NCBI GenBank assembly: GCA_963756895.1
Contig: CAVWPI010000007.1
Coordinates: forward strand, 248,001-312,000
Reading direction: 5' to 3'
Source: DASUAS01 sp963756895
Lineage (GTDB): Bacteria; Actinomycetota; Acidimicrobiia; IMCC26256; DASPTH01
Length of the DNA: 64,000 nucleotides
The notes beneath the pieces are model-generated. The model was given only the letters and a program-made list of their open reading frames with translations, had not been told where the DNA came from and ran no database searches. Made by a program: the position numbers and the translations under genes. Shown here piece by piece: positions 38,759-48,186 of this stretch (within the stretch, counting starts at the first letter, position 1; each line of letters begins with the position of its first letter).

Positions 38759-39921
38759 GTGACGGGGGAAGATGCGCGACCGCGCGGGGGGCCGCTCGCC
38801 GGCGTCACCGTGCTCGAGTTGGGGGGCATCGGTCCGCTCCCCCTGTTCGCCATGCTCTACGCCGACCTCGGCGCCCGCATCATCCGCGTCGATCCCGCCG
38901 GACCCGCGTACGGGACCATCGGCCCGCACCTCTGGATCTACCGCGGCCAGGAGTCGGTGACGATCGACCTGCGCCAACCGCGGGGCCAGGAGCTCCTGCT
39001 GCACCTCGTCGACCGCGCCGACATCCTGGTGGAGGGATACCGGCCCGGCGTCGCCGAGCGCCTCGGCGTGGGTCCCGACGTCTGCCTCGCCCGCAACCCG
39101 CGCCTGGTCTACGGGCGGATGACCGGCTGGGGCGAGGGTGGCCCACTCTCCGACCGGGGTGGCCACGACATCAACTACATCGGTCTCACCGGCGCGTTGG
39201 AGGCGATGGGGCCCCCGGACGCGCCCCCGCCGGTGCCGCTCAACCTCGTCGGCGACTTCGGCGGCGGAGCGATGATGCTGGCGATGGGCGTGCTCGCCGC
39301 GCTGCACGAGCGCGAGCAGAGCGGGCGCGGTCAGGTCGTCGAAGCGGCGATGTCCGACGGCACGCTCGCGTTGATGGCGCTCTTCTACGCGATGCGCGAC
39401 GCCGGCCACTGGGTCGATGCGCGCGGCGCCAACCAGCCGCAGGGGTTCGCGCCCTTCTACCGGTGCTACGAGACCAGCGACGGCGGCTACTTGGCGGTCG
39501 GTGCCGTCGAAGGGAAGTTCTACGTCGCATTGCTCGACGGCCTCGGGTTCGATCCCGCGCTCGCGGCGACGCAGCACGACCGCGCGCAGTGGTCCGCACT
39601 CATGCCGGTGTTCGAGGAGACGTTCCGCTCGCGCACGCGTGCAGAGTGGGAAGCAGTGTTCGCGACGCGCGCGATGCGTGCGTCACGCCCGTCTTGAGCA
39701 TGATCGAAGCGCCCGCGCACCCGCACAACGCCGAGCGAGACTCCTTCGTCGACGCGAACGGTCACCTGCAGGTCGCCCCGCCCGTGCGGTTCGATCGCAC
39801 GCCGGCGACCATCGGCGGTCCGTCGCCGGAGGCCGGTGCGGACAACGACCGCGTGTTCGCCGAGCTGGGACTCGACGCCGACGAGATCGAGAAGCTGCGC
39901 GCCGACGGCACGATCGGATGA
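38759..39921 (+). CDS. Alpha-methylacyl-CoA racemase-like CaiB/BaiF protein (frameshifted)
   Basis: Single-domain type III CoA-transferase family protein of 387 residues. LAGVTVLELGGIGPLPLFAMLYADLGA, the MTGWGEGGPL segment, GHDINYIGLTGAL and DACVTPVL are specific to alpha-methylacyl-CoA racemases, which epimerise 2-methyl branched acyl-CoAs before beta-oxidation. The GTG at 38759 is favoured. At about 39670 the frame changes. The family spacing is best restored by removing one CG pair (FATRDACVTPVL), the reverse of most breaks in the window. The stop at 39921 is 13 bases before the ADH start. Confidence 0.84.
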
Positions 39922-39934
39922 ACCGGAGGACACC

Positions 39935-40996
39935 ATGACCGAAACCTGCCGAGCCGCCGTCTTCATGGGCGATCACACCTACGACGTGCGCGAGTTCACG
40001 GTCCCCGATCCGCCGCCGGGCGGCGCGGTGCTGCAGGTCGAGGCGGTCGGGCTGTGCGGCAGCGACGTGGCGCAGTACGGGGGCATCGAGCTCGTGCCGG
40101 GCGCCTGCGCGTTCCCGGTCGTCCCCGGCCACGAGACCGTCGGGCGCGTCGTGAAGCTCTCGCCCGACGCCGAGCTCGGCGTGGACGAGGGCGACCGCGT
40201 CGCGGTGAACGAGATCCTCATGGCGGCGGGGCCGTTGCGGCTCTACGGCTACTCCGACATGCGCGGCGACGGTGAGCTCGGGCTCTGGGGCGGCTACGGC
40301 GAGTACATGGAGATCTTCCCCGGCACCGAGCTGCACCGGATGTCGACCACGGCGCCGGCCGAGCACCTCACGCTGTTCGAGCCGCTGGCGAGCGCGGTGC
40401 ACTGGGTCGACATCGTGGGCGTGCACGAGAAGGAGACGGTCGTCGTGCAGGGCCCGGGTCACCAGGGCCTGGCGGTGCTGGAGGCGGTGCTGGCGAAGCA
40501 GCCGCGCCAGGTGATCGTCACCGGCACGTCGGACGACGGGATCCGCCTCGACGCCGCGAAGGAGATCGGCGCATCGAACGTGGTGATGGTCGACGTCGAA
40601 GACGCGCACACCGTCGTCTACGACCTCACCCGCGGTCAGGGGGCCGACGTCGTCTTCGACGTGGCGACGGCCACCGCGACCGTGCCCATGGCCGTCGACC
40701 TGGCCCGCAGCGGTGGTCGGATCCTGCTGGCCGGGTTGAAGCACTTCGACGCGATTCCCGGGCTGGTCACCGACCACATCGTGCTGAAGAGCCTGCAGCT
40801 CTTCGGCGGGGCCGGGTTCACCCCGGCGTCGATGGCGGCCGCGGTCGCGCTCATCGAGTCGGGCGGGGTGCGCGCCGACGTCGTCGCCGGCGAGGTGTTC
40901 GACCTCGACCACATCGACGACGCCATGGCGCTGCTCACCCGCAGCGTCCCCGGCCGCGACGCCGTCCGCGTCGGCCTCAAACACACCCGCTCCTAG
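39935..40996 (+). CDS. Zinc-binding alcohol dehydrogenase, MDR family
   Basis: Intact 353-residue medium-chain dehydrogenase. Catalytic zinc ligands are in GLCGSDVAQY and PGHETVGRV, and the Rossmann domain follows VVVQGPGHQGLAVLEAVLA. The four-cysteine structural zinc lobe is missing, being replaced by ILMAAGPLRLYGY. GGAGGA lies 6 bases before the ATG. It ends a three-gene unit; a strong hairpin starts 3 bases after the stop. The substrate is probably an alcohol of the same pathway as the racemase. Confidence 0.9.
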   Translation: MTETCRAAVFMGDHTYDVREFTVPDPPPGGAVLQVEAVGLCGSDVAQYGGIELVPGACAFPVVPGHETVGRVVKLSPDAELGVDEGDRVAVNEILMAAGPLRLYGYSDMRGDGELGLWGGYGEYMEIFPGTELHRMSTTAPAEHLTLFEPLASAVHWVDIVGVHEKETVVVQGPGHQGLAVLEAVLAKQPRQVIVTGTSDDGIRLDAAKEIGASNVVMVDVEDAHTVVYDLTRGQGADVVFDVATATATVPMAVDLARSGGRILLAGLKHFDAIPGLVTDHIVLKSLQLFGGAGFTPASMAAAVALIESGGVRADVVAGEVFDLDHIDDAMALLTRSVPGRDAVRVGLKHTRS

Positions 40997-40999
40997 CCA

Positions 41000-41044
41000 T
41001 TTGGCGTGGCAGACCCGCGCATATCGCGGGTTCGCCACGCCAAA
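41000..41044 (+). terminator. Long hairpin after alcohol dehydrogenase
   Basis: Perfect 11-base arms TTTGGCGTGGC (41000-41010) / GCCACGCCAAA (41034-41044), with a nested CCCGCG/CGCGGG stem and a CATAT loop. It starts 3 bases after the ADH stop and ends 34 bases before the aldehyde dehydrogenase start. It is interpreted as a transcription terminator. Confidence 0.7.
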
Positions 41045-41078
41045 ACGGAATCCGGTAACGCCGGGTACTGTCGGGTCC

Positions 41079-42509
41079 ATGCTGTACATCAACGGGGAAT
41101 GGCGGGACGCGACGTCGGGGGCGACGTTCGCCTCCACGAATCCGGCGACGGGTGACGAGATCGGCACCGCGGCCGACGGCGGTGTCGCCGACATGCAGGC
41201 GGCGATCGAGGCCGCCGACGCCGCGTTCGCCGAGTGGTCCACCCGCACCGCGTACGAGCGCTCGAAGTACCTGTACCAGGCGTACCAGCTCATGCTCGAG
41301 CGGCGCGAGGCGCTGGCCAAGCTCATGACCGAGGAGCAGGGCAAGCCGATCCGCATGGCCCGCAACGAGGTGGGCTACGCGGCCGACTTTCTACTGTGGT
41401 TCGCCGAGGAGGCCAAGCGGGTCTACGGCGAGACCATCCCGTCGGCCCGCGCCGACCAGCGCTTCCTCGTGCTGCGCCAGCCCGTCGGGGTCGTGGGTGC
41501 GATCACGCCGTGGAACTACCCGGTGTCGATGCTCACCCGGAAGATCGCGCCCGCGCTCGCGGCCGGATGCACGATCGTGCTCAAGCCGGCCGAGCAGACG
41601 CCGCTGCTCGCGGTCGAGGTGTTCAAGATCTTCGAGGAGATCGAGCTGCCCGCGGGCGTCGTGAACCTCGTCACCACCGCGCAGCCCGAGACCGTCGGCT
41701 CCGAGCTGGTCACCCACCCGCTCGTGCGCAAGATCACCTTCACCGGCTCGACCGAGGTCGGCAAGCTCATCGCGCAGCAGGCCGCGGCCGGCGTCAAGCG
41801 CGTCAGCATGGAGCTCGGGGGCCACGCGCCGTTCATCGTGTTCGACGACGCCGACCCCGTGCACGCGGCCAAGGGTGCCGCGGCGGTCAAATTCCTCAAC
41901 ACCGGCCAGGCGTGCATCTGCCCGAACCGCATGCTCGTGCAGCGCGGCATCGCCGAGCAGTTCACCGCCACGATGGAGGAGCGCTTCGCCAAGTTGCAGG
42001 CCGGCAGCGGCTTCACCGACGGCGTGACCGTCGGACCGCTGATCGACGCCGACGCGCTGGCGAAGATGGAGCGGCAGGTGGCCGACGCGCTCGACAAGGG
42101 TGCGCGCCTGATCACGGGCGGCGAGCGCCTCACCGCCGACGGGCTCGACGCCGGGTGCTTCTACGCGCCCACGCTGCTCGCCGACGTCACCCCCGACATG
42201 CTGATCTACCGCGAGGAGACCTTCGGTCCCGTCGCGCCGGTGATCGTGTTCGACGACGACGACGAGGCCATCGCGATGGCGAACGACACCGACTACGGGC
42301 TGGCGTCGTACGTGTACACCCAGTCGCTCTCCCGGGCGTTCCGCGCCGTCGAGGCCCTGAAGTTCGGCATGGTCGGCGTGAACGACATCAACCCGACGTC
42401 GGCGGCGGCGCCATTCGGCGGCGTGAAGCAGTCGGGCCTCGGCAGCGAGGGCGCCCGCGAGGGCATCAACGAGTACCTCGACACCAAGCTCGTCGGCCTC
42501 TCCGTCTGA
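41079..42509 (+). CDS. NAD(P)-dependent aldehyde dehydrogenase (succinate-semialdehyde type)
   Basis: Intact 476-residue ALDH. Family features: PWNYPVSMLTRKIAPALAAG, the FTGSTEVGKL cofactor loop, general base Glu in MELGGHAP (about 245), nucleophile Cys in NTGQACICPNR (about 278), EETFGPVAP and PFGGVKQSGLG. The sequence pattern is closest to GabD/succinate-semialdehyde and related dehydrogenases. ATG at 41079 is the first good start after the hairpin. It may oxidise the aldehyde made by the ADH just upstream. Confidence 0.92.
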   Translation: MLYINGEWRDATSGATFASTNPATGDEIGTAADGGVADMQAAIEAADAAFAEWSTRTAYERSKYLYQAYQLMLERREALAKLMTEEQGKPIRMARNEVGYAADFLLWFAEEAKRVYGETIPSARADQRFLVLRQPVGVVGAITPWNYPVSMLTRKIAPALAAGCTIVLKPAEQTPLLAVEVFKIFEEIELPAGVVNLVTTAQPETVGSELVTHPLVRKITFTGSTEVGKLIAQQAAAGVKRVSMELGGHAPFIVFDDADPVHAAKGAAAVKFLNTGQACICPNRMLVQRGIAEQFTATMEERFAKLQAGSGFTDGVTVGPLIDADALAKMERQVADALDKGARLITGGERLTADGLDAGCFYAPTLLADVTPDMLIYREETFGPVAPVIVFDDDDEAIAMANDTDYGLASYVYTQSLSRAFRAVEALKFGMVGVNDINPTSAAAPFGGVKQSGLGSEGAREGINEYLDTKLVGLSV

Positions 42510-42535
42510 CCCTCCCCACCCTCCCTCGACGAACA

Positions 42536-42574
42536 TGCGTCAAGGTTGCGGAATAGTTGCGCAACTTTGACGCA
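42536..42574 (+). terminator. Long hairpin after aldehyde dehydrogenase
   Basis: Fifteen-base arms TGCGTCAAGGTTGCG (42536-42550) / CGCAACTTTGACGCA (42560-42574), complementary throughout with one G-T wobble, loop of 9 bases. It starts 26 bases after the ALDH stop and ends 18 bases before the next start, so it could end the first transcript or lie in the leader of the second. Confidence 0.65.
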
Positions 42575-42592
42575 GGAACGCATGGTGTGGGG

Positions 42593-43723
42593 ATGGAGAT
42601 GAGCACGGATCGGGAGCGCAACCTCGAGGTCGTCGAGCAGTTCTTCAGCGGGCCGCGCGACCTCGACCGCCTGTCGCTGATGAGCGACGACTGCGAGTGG
42701 TTCAACGGGATCGGCAAGTTCCCGGCCGCGCCCGGACAGACCACGTTCGTGGGCAAGGACGAGATCGGGCGCGTCGTCCTCGGGCGGGCACCGTCGCCCA
42801 CGCCGCCGAGTGGACGCAAGGTCGACCGCTACGACCTCACCACCGCCCGCTTCCACGACGTCCACGCCGTCGCCGACGGTCCGTACGTGTTCCGTCAGCA
42901 CGGCTACACCGCGACCACGCTCGGCGGCCGCGACTACGCCAACTTCTACGGCTTCCTCTTCCGCTTCGACGGCGACGGCCTGATCGACCGCGTGTGGGAG
43001 CACTGGGGCACGCTCGCCGCGTACGAGCAGCTCTTCCAGAGCGATCTCGTGGTGCACGACCCCGACGAACTGCTCATGACCACGCCGTCGGTGCGGCTTC
43101 GGCTCGACCTCGAGCGGCCGGTCGAACGCGAGGTGATCGAACGATGCCTCGACGTCGCGGTGCACGCGCCCAACGGCTCGAACACCCAGCCCTACAAGTT
43201 CATGTGCGTCGACGACCCCGATCGGAAGCTCGCGATCGCCGAGCTCTACCGCGACGCGATGTCGAAGTTCGTGAACCGGGCGCGCACCGACGCGCCCGAG
43301 GACAACGTCGACCGCACCACCGAGAAGCAGCAGCGCATCGCCCGCAGCGTGTTCCACCTCCGCGACCACCTGCACGAGGTCCCGGTGCTGTGCGTCCCGA
43401 TCGTCGCCGGCCGCACCGACGGCCTCGGCAAGGGCGCGCAGGCCGAACGCACGGAAGTGTTCTGGCAGGCGAGCCGCTGGGGGTCGGTGATCCCGACGCT
43501 GTGGTCGTTCATGCTCGCGCTGCGCTCACGCGGCCTCGGCTCCGCGTGGACCACGCTCACGCTGTTCCGCGAGCGTGAGATGGCCGAGCTCCTCGACCTG
43601 CCGTTCGACGAATGGATGCAGGTCGGGCTGTTCCCGATCGCGTACACCCACGGAACGGATTTCGCGGTGACGCCGCGCGAACCCGGCGCCGAGCACCTGC
43701 GCTGGAACAGCTACAAGCGGTAG
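42593..43723 (+). CDS. SnoaL/NTF2-like domain fused to nitroreductase domain
   Basis: One open frame of 376 residues. Residues 1-145 are an NTF2/SnoaL-like alpha+beta barrel (NLEVVEQFFSGPRDLDRLSLMSDDCEWFNG and FRFDGDGLIDRVWEHW). From about residue 160 a nitroreductase fold follows, with TTPSVRLRLDLERPVEREVIERCLDVAVHAPNGSNTQP-type FMN-binding start and WGSVIPTLWSFMLALRSRGLGS. In many actinobacteria these are separate neighbours. The join, at VVHDPDELL, contains a possible GTG start near 43050, so a lost stop codon cannot be excluded. It overlaps the convergent gene by 13 bases. Confidence 0.78.
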   Translation: MEMSTDRERNLEVVEQFFSGPRDLDRLSLMSDDCEWFNGIGKFPAAPGQTTFVGKDEIGRVVLGRAPSPTPPSGRKVDRYDLTTARFHDVHAVADGPYVFRQHGYTATTLGGRDYANFYGFLFRFDGDGLIDRVWEHWGTLAAYEQLFQSDLVVHDPDELLMTTPSVRLRLDLERPVEREVIERCLDVAVHAPNGSNTQPYKFMCVDDPDRKLAIAELYRDAMSKFVNRARTDAPEDNVDRTTEKQQRIARSVFHLRDHLHEVPVLCVPIVAGRTDGLGKGAQAERTEVFWQASRWGSVIPTLWSFMLALRSRGLGSAWTTLTLFREREMAELLDLPFDEWMQVGLFPIAYTHGTDFAVTPREPGAEHLRWNSYKR

Positions 43724-44815
43724 ATCCGCGCCGCGTTGCCGCCCACCATCAGGCGCATCTCGTCGACGGGCACATCGTCGAAGTGCGTGTGGATCACCTG
43801 CTGCGACTCCGGCCACGTGCAGTCGGGGTGGGGGTAGTCGGTCGCCCAGAGCAGGTTCCCGACCCCGATCTCGTGGCGGTTGGCCACGCCGAACTCGTCC
43901 TCTTCGAACGTGGCGAACATGTTCTGGTGCCAATAGTGGCTCGGGCGCTCCGGCAGGTTCATGCCGAGCTGCTCCCAGCCGTGGCGGTCGGACATCCGGT
44001 CGAGGCGGGTGAGGAAGTAGGGCAGCCAGCCGAGCCCGGCCTCGACGAAGCCCACCTGGAGGCGGGGGTGGCGCACGAAGATCCCGGGCAGCAACCAGCT
44101 CGCCATCGCTTCGGCCATGTACATCGACGGCAGCGACTGGAAGATGCCCTTGGCCGGCGTCGGGTCGCGGTCCATGAGCTCGAACAGGTACTCGTTGGCG
44201 CCGGTGTGCTGGCTGATCGGGATGCCGAGGTCTTCGATGGCCGACCACAGCGGGTCGTACACCTCGTCCCAGTACGGCGCGAGGTCGACGTCGGACGGGT
44301 AGAGCGGGAGCTGCACCGCGTGCGCGCCCTCGTTGGCGATGCGCTGCACCTCCTTCAGCGCGCACTCGGCGTCGTGCAACGGGAGGATGTAGACGGGGAT
44401 GAGTCGTGACGGGTCGACCGACGCGAACTCGATCGCGGCGTCGTTGGTCGCCTGGAACGCGGCGAGGCACGCGTCGGCGTCCAACGAGTAGAACTCGGCG
44501 CCGCCGGTCGCGTTCGCGTACAGCACCTCGGCATCGACCTGGTCGATGTCCATGTCCTTCAGCCGCTCGTGGGGGTCGTACGCGCCGGGGCGACCGGCCG
44601 CCTCCCACGGCTTCTCGGTCGGCAGGCCCACCGTCGGCGCCGCCGCGCCTGCCTTGTTCTTGAGCTGCTTCTGCGGCTTGCCCTCGAGGATGCGCTGGTG
44701 CTGCGCCATGCAGCGCGCCCTGGTACGCCTCGTGGTGCTGGCGCGGCAGGTGCCCGAGGATCTTCTCGGGCTTCAGCTCGAGGTGCGAGTCGGCGGAGAT
44801 GATGCGTTCGGTCAC
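43711..44815 (-). CDS. Amidohydrolase family protein (PF04909, one frameshift)
   Basis: Metal-dependent hydrolase of about 368 residues: IISADSHLELKP at the N-terminus (metal His), GIPISQHTGAN, VGFVEAGLGWLPYFLTRLDR and WATDYPHPDCTWPES near the end, the same plan as the protein at 20206-21492. The GTG at 44815 is preferred to that at 44824 because GAAGG lies at proper spacing only for the former. The break near 44714 is repaired by one CG pair (YQGARCMAQHQRILEG). It is downstream of the SDR on the same strand. Confidence 0.86.
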
Positions 44816-44827
44816 GTGGTCCACCCT

Positions 44828-45637
44828 TCAGGACTGGCCGGACATGGCCGCGAAGACGGCTTCGTCCGACGAGTTGCGCCAGAGCTCGAGCATGCCGAAC
44901 GACATCGGTTCACAGCCGTGCCGCATCGGGCCGTCGTCGTCGAGGATCGCGGCGCGGATCGCGGCGGCCGCCTCGAGCGCCGGCGTGTACTGGTCGCGGA
45001 TGGCCTTGCGCCCCTCGTAGACCGCCTCCGCCATCGCGCGGTACTCCTCGTGCTCCGCCGCTTCGGACATGCGGTCGGAGTCGTAGAGCATGTCGCTCTC
45101 GACCGGTCCCGGCATGATCTCGACCACCCGGATGCCGAACGGTGCGAGCTCCACCCGCAGCGTGTCGTCGAGCGCGCTCACCGCCGCCTTCGACGCCCGG
45201 TACACCGCGTAGAACGGTACCGGTACGAGGATCGACGAGGAGGTGACGTTGCAGATCACGCCGCCACCGTTCGCCCGCAGGACCGGGATGGCGCGCCGAG
45301 TGACCTCGACCAGCCCGAACACGTTGGTCTCGAACACGTCGCGCCACTGGTCCATCGGGACGTGCTCGACGGGCAGGTAGTCGCGCTCGATGCCCGCGTT
45401 GTTCACCAGGACGCGGAGGTCGGACGGGAGCTCGATCGACGACGGGTCGTCGACGTCGAGGCGCTGCACCGTGATCGAACCGGACGCCGCGCCGACCTCG
45501 TCGACGAGGTCCTCGCCGGCCTTCGGATCACGCATCGTCGCGACGACGTCGAAGCCGGCACGAGCGAGGTCCACGGCGATGCCGCGCCCGATGCCGCGAC
45601 TGGCGCCGGTGACGACGGCGACACCTGCGGGTTCCAT
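44828..45637 (-). CDS. Short-chain dehydrogenase/reductase
   Basis: Intact 269-residue SDR from ATG at 45637: VAVVTGASRGIGRGIA, LVNNAGIE, NVTSSSILVPVPFYAVYRASKAAV (catalytic Ser, Tyr, Lys). The C-terminal 80 residues are longer than in minimal SDRs and carry EAAAAIRAAILDD. The frame stays open upstream into the CoA-transferase region, but similarity begins at MEPAGVAV. It is sandwiched between CoA-transferase and amidohydrolase genes, all minus strand. Confidence 0.88.
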   Translation of the reverse strand: MEPAGVAVVTGASRGIGRGIAVDLARAGFDVVATMRDPKAGEDLVDEVGAASGSITVQRLDVDDPSSIELPSDLRVLVNNAGIERDYLPVEHVPMDQWRDVFETNVFGLVEVTRRAIPVLRANGGGVICNVTSSSILVPVPFYAVYRASKAAVSALDDTLRVELAPFGIRVVEIMPGPVESDMLYDSDRMSEAAEHEEYRAMAEAVYEGRKAIRDQYTPALEAAAAIRAAILDDDGPMRHGCEPMSFGMLELWRNSSDEAVFAAMSGQS

Positions 45638-45696
45638 GGCCGGAGCTTGGAAGCTGCTCCGCGGAAGCGCAAGTCCGTCGTTCAGTGCAGACCGAC

Positions 45697-48082
45697 TCAG
45701 TGCAGGACTCCCCCGACGACGACGTCGCCGATCACGCCCTCCGCCTCCAGGCCGTCGACGTCGGCGTCGGTGAGCCCGAGGATGCGGGTCAGGACGTCGC
45801 GATTGTGCTCGCCGAGCAGGGGCGAGCGCACGCGGTGGTGCGCACCAGGTCCATTGGCGAGTCGGAAGGGGGCCCCGATGAAGTCGGCCGCGCCGGTCAC
45901 CGGATGGTCGATCCGCTCGAACAACCCGCGGACCACCACCGGAGGGAGGCGGTCGTGCTCGTGGGCGCGCACGACCGCCTCGCACGGGATGCCGGCGCCC
46001 GAGACGGTGCGCACGATGTCGTCGGTCGCGCGCGTCGCGCACCACCCGGCGATCAGTGCGTCGAGCGCATCCTGGTCTCCCCGACGCGCGACCTCGACGC
46101 CGAGCAGCGCCGCGAACGCGCGCCACTGCTCGTCGTCGGCGACTGCGACGGCCACCCACCGGTCCTGGGTGCCGTCGGCGTCGACGTCGGCGGTGCGGTA
46201 CACGCCCTGCGGCACGCAAGCCGACGATCGATTGCCGAGCCGTTCGAGCAGGCGACCGTAGGCCGAGAACTCGATCACCTGCTGCGCCGCGACGTTGAGC
46301 GACGCGCCGACCATCGGGCACTCGAGGAACATGCCGCGTCCCGTGCGGCGTCGGTGCTCGAGGGCGAGGAGCAGCGCGAACGTCGCGTGCGCGCCGCCGA
46401 ACGCGTCGGCGATGCCGGACGGCGGCTCGGGGCCACGATCGCGGAATCCGGTGGTCCACGCGATTCCCGCCTGCGCCTCGATCGTGGGGGCGTAGGCGAG
46501 ACGCTCGCGCCACGCGCCGTCGACGCCGTACCCCGGCGCCCGCAGGACGATCACGCTCGGGTTGCGCGCCAGGAGCACGTCCTGATCCAGCCCGAGCTGA
46601 TCGAGCACCCGCGGGCTGAAGTTGTCGATCACCACGTCGCTGACCGCGACGAGGTCGAGGAAGAGCTCGCGGCCGCGCTCGGTGTCGAGCTCGACTGCGA
46701 GGTCGAGCTTGTTGGTGTTCGAGCCCTGGAACATGGGGCACCACTCCCACCACCGCGGCTCGTCCATCGTCCGTGTGGTGTTGCAACGGATGCCATCGGG
46801 TTGCTTGGTGGACTCGACGTGGATCACCTCGGCGCCGAGGATGGCGCACGCGTGGCCGATGAGCGGTCCCGCCCAGAACGCGGTGAGGTCGAGCACCCGG
46901 ATCCCTTCGAGCGGGAGCGGTGGTGCAGTGGCGACCGCACTCGTCGCTCGCGGTCGCGTCGCGTCGACCCGGGCGCGGAGCCGTTCGGTGTCGCGCCCGA
47001 TCGCCGGCGCCACGCCGAACGGACGGGGCGTCGCTCCGCCGCCGAGCCGGTACGGCACCGACGGCTGCGTGAACCCGTGCGCATTCGTGGTGAACCAGCC
47101 GCCGTCGACGAGATGGTCGAAATGAGGGAGGTTGGCGCCGTTGCCGACCTCCGCCACCGGGACGCGCAACGCGGTCGCCAGCTCGACGACGCCGGCGGTG
47201 CCACGCGTCGACGTCCACGCGTCGATCACCGGCTCGATCTCGCCGCGGTGCAACGTGCGGTACGTCCCCCGCGCCATGCGTTCGTCTGCGAGCCAGTCGT
47301 CTCGCCCGAGCATCACGCAGAAGTCGAGCCACTGCTGTCCGGTGGTGGTCTGCAACGAGACCCAGCCGTCGGCGGTCGGATGCACACTCGGCAACTGCGA
47401 CGAGCGCAGTGGCCGGAACGGCTCGCCCGCGACCTGGAACCACGTGACCGGGTACAGCGGCTGGCTGTACATCGAGCGCGTCGAGCGCGGCGACGTCGAC
47501 CAGATCGCCGATCCCATGCTGGGTGGCGCGGCGCAGTGCTGCGACTGCACCGATGGCGCCGTAGGTGCCGGCGGCCCACTCCCCCGGTGCGCCGCCGCAC
47601 ATCAGGGGCGGGAGTGCAGGGGTGCCGCGTTGCACGTGGCCGCCACACAGCGCCTGGCGCGTGAAGTCGGTCGACGGACGCCCCTCCCAGGGACTGTCCA
47701 GCCCGAATGGCGACAGGGCCACGACGACGAGGCCGGGGTGGGTGTCGTGGAGCGCACGCGGCGCGCACCTCGCGTCGTCGGCGAGAGAGGTCCCGGTCGA
47801 CCACACCACGACGTCGGCACGGGCAATCAGCTCGCGTGCGAACGCGACGTCGCCCACCACGCTGTCGCTCGACGCGCACAGGAACTGGAACAGCGCGCCG
47901 TCGTCACCCGCCGCCAGGGGCGCACCGCACTCGACGACCCGACGCAGTGGATCGCCGTCGCCGCCCTCGACCTTCACCACGTCGGCGCCGCCGTCGGCCA
48001 GCAACTTGGCGCAGTACGCGCCCGCCAGCCCGCTCGACAGGTCGACGACCTGCACACCGTCGAGGGGCCACGCACCGGTCAT
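45697..48082 (-). CDS. Double-domain CaiB/BaiF family III CoA-transferase (one frameshift)
   Basis: About 795 residues with two type III CoA-transferase domains: LDGVQVVDLSSGLAGAYCAKLLADGGADVVKVE at the start and LEGIRVLDLTAFWAGPLIGHACAILGAEVIHVE near 46900. The second domain has the NTNKLDLAVELD and PGYGVDG segments usual for active members. The break near 47470 is repaired by one CG pair (LDALAMYSQPLYPVTWFQ). It is the second such double enzyme in the window and heads a unit with SDR and amidohydrolase, suggesting CoA activation of one pathway acid. Confidence 0.86.
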
Positions 48083-48186
48083 GCCGGCGACGGTAGGTCA
48101 GACACACCCGCGCCCGGTGGTGCCTCCCCCCTTTCCGGACCGGGGGATCGGTGATTGGCTCGGGGCGTGCAGGACAGCGGGCGCCG

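Noticed and set aside
44828..48082. A single 1084-residue open frame that appears to fuse a CoA-transferase to an SDR
   Set aside because: The CoA-transferase leaves this frame at a CG loss near 47470 and ends at 45697 in another frame. The middle of the long frame is Arg/Pro/Ala nonsense, and the SDR has its own start at 45637.
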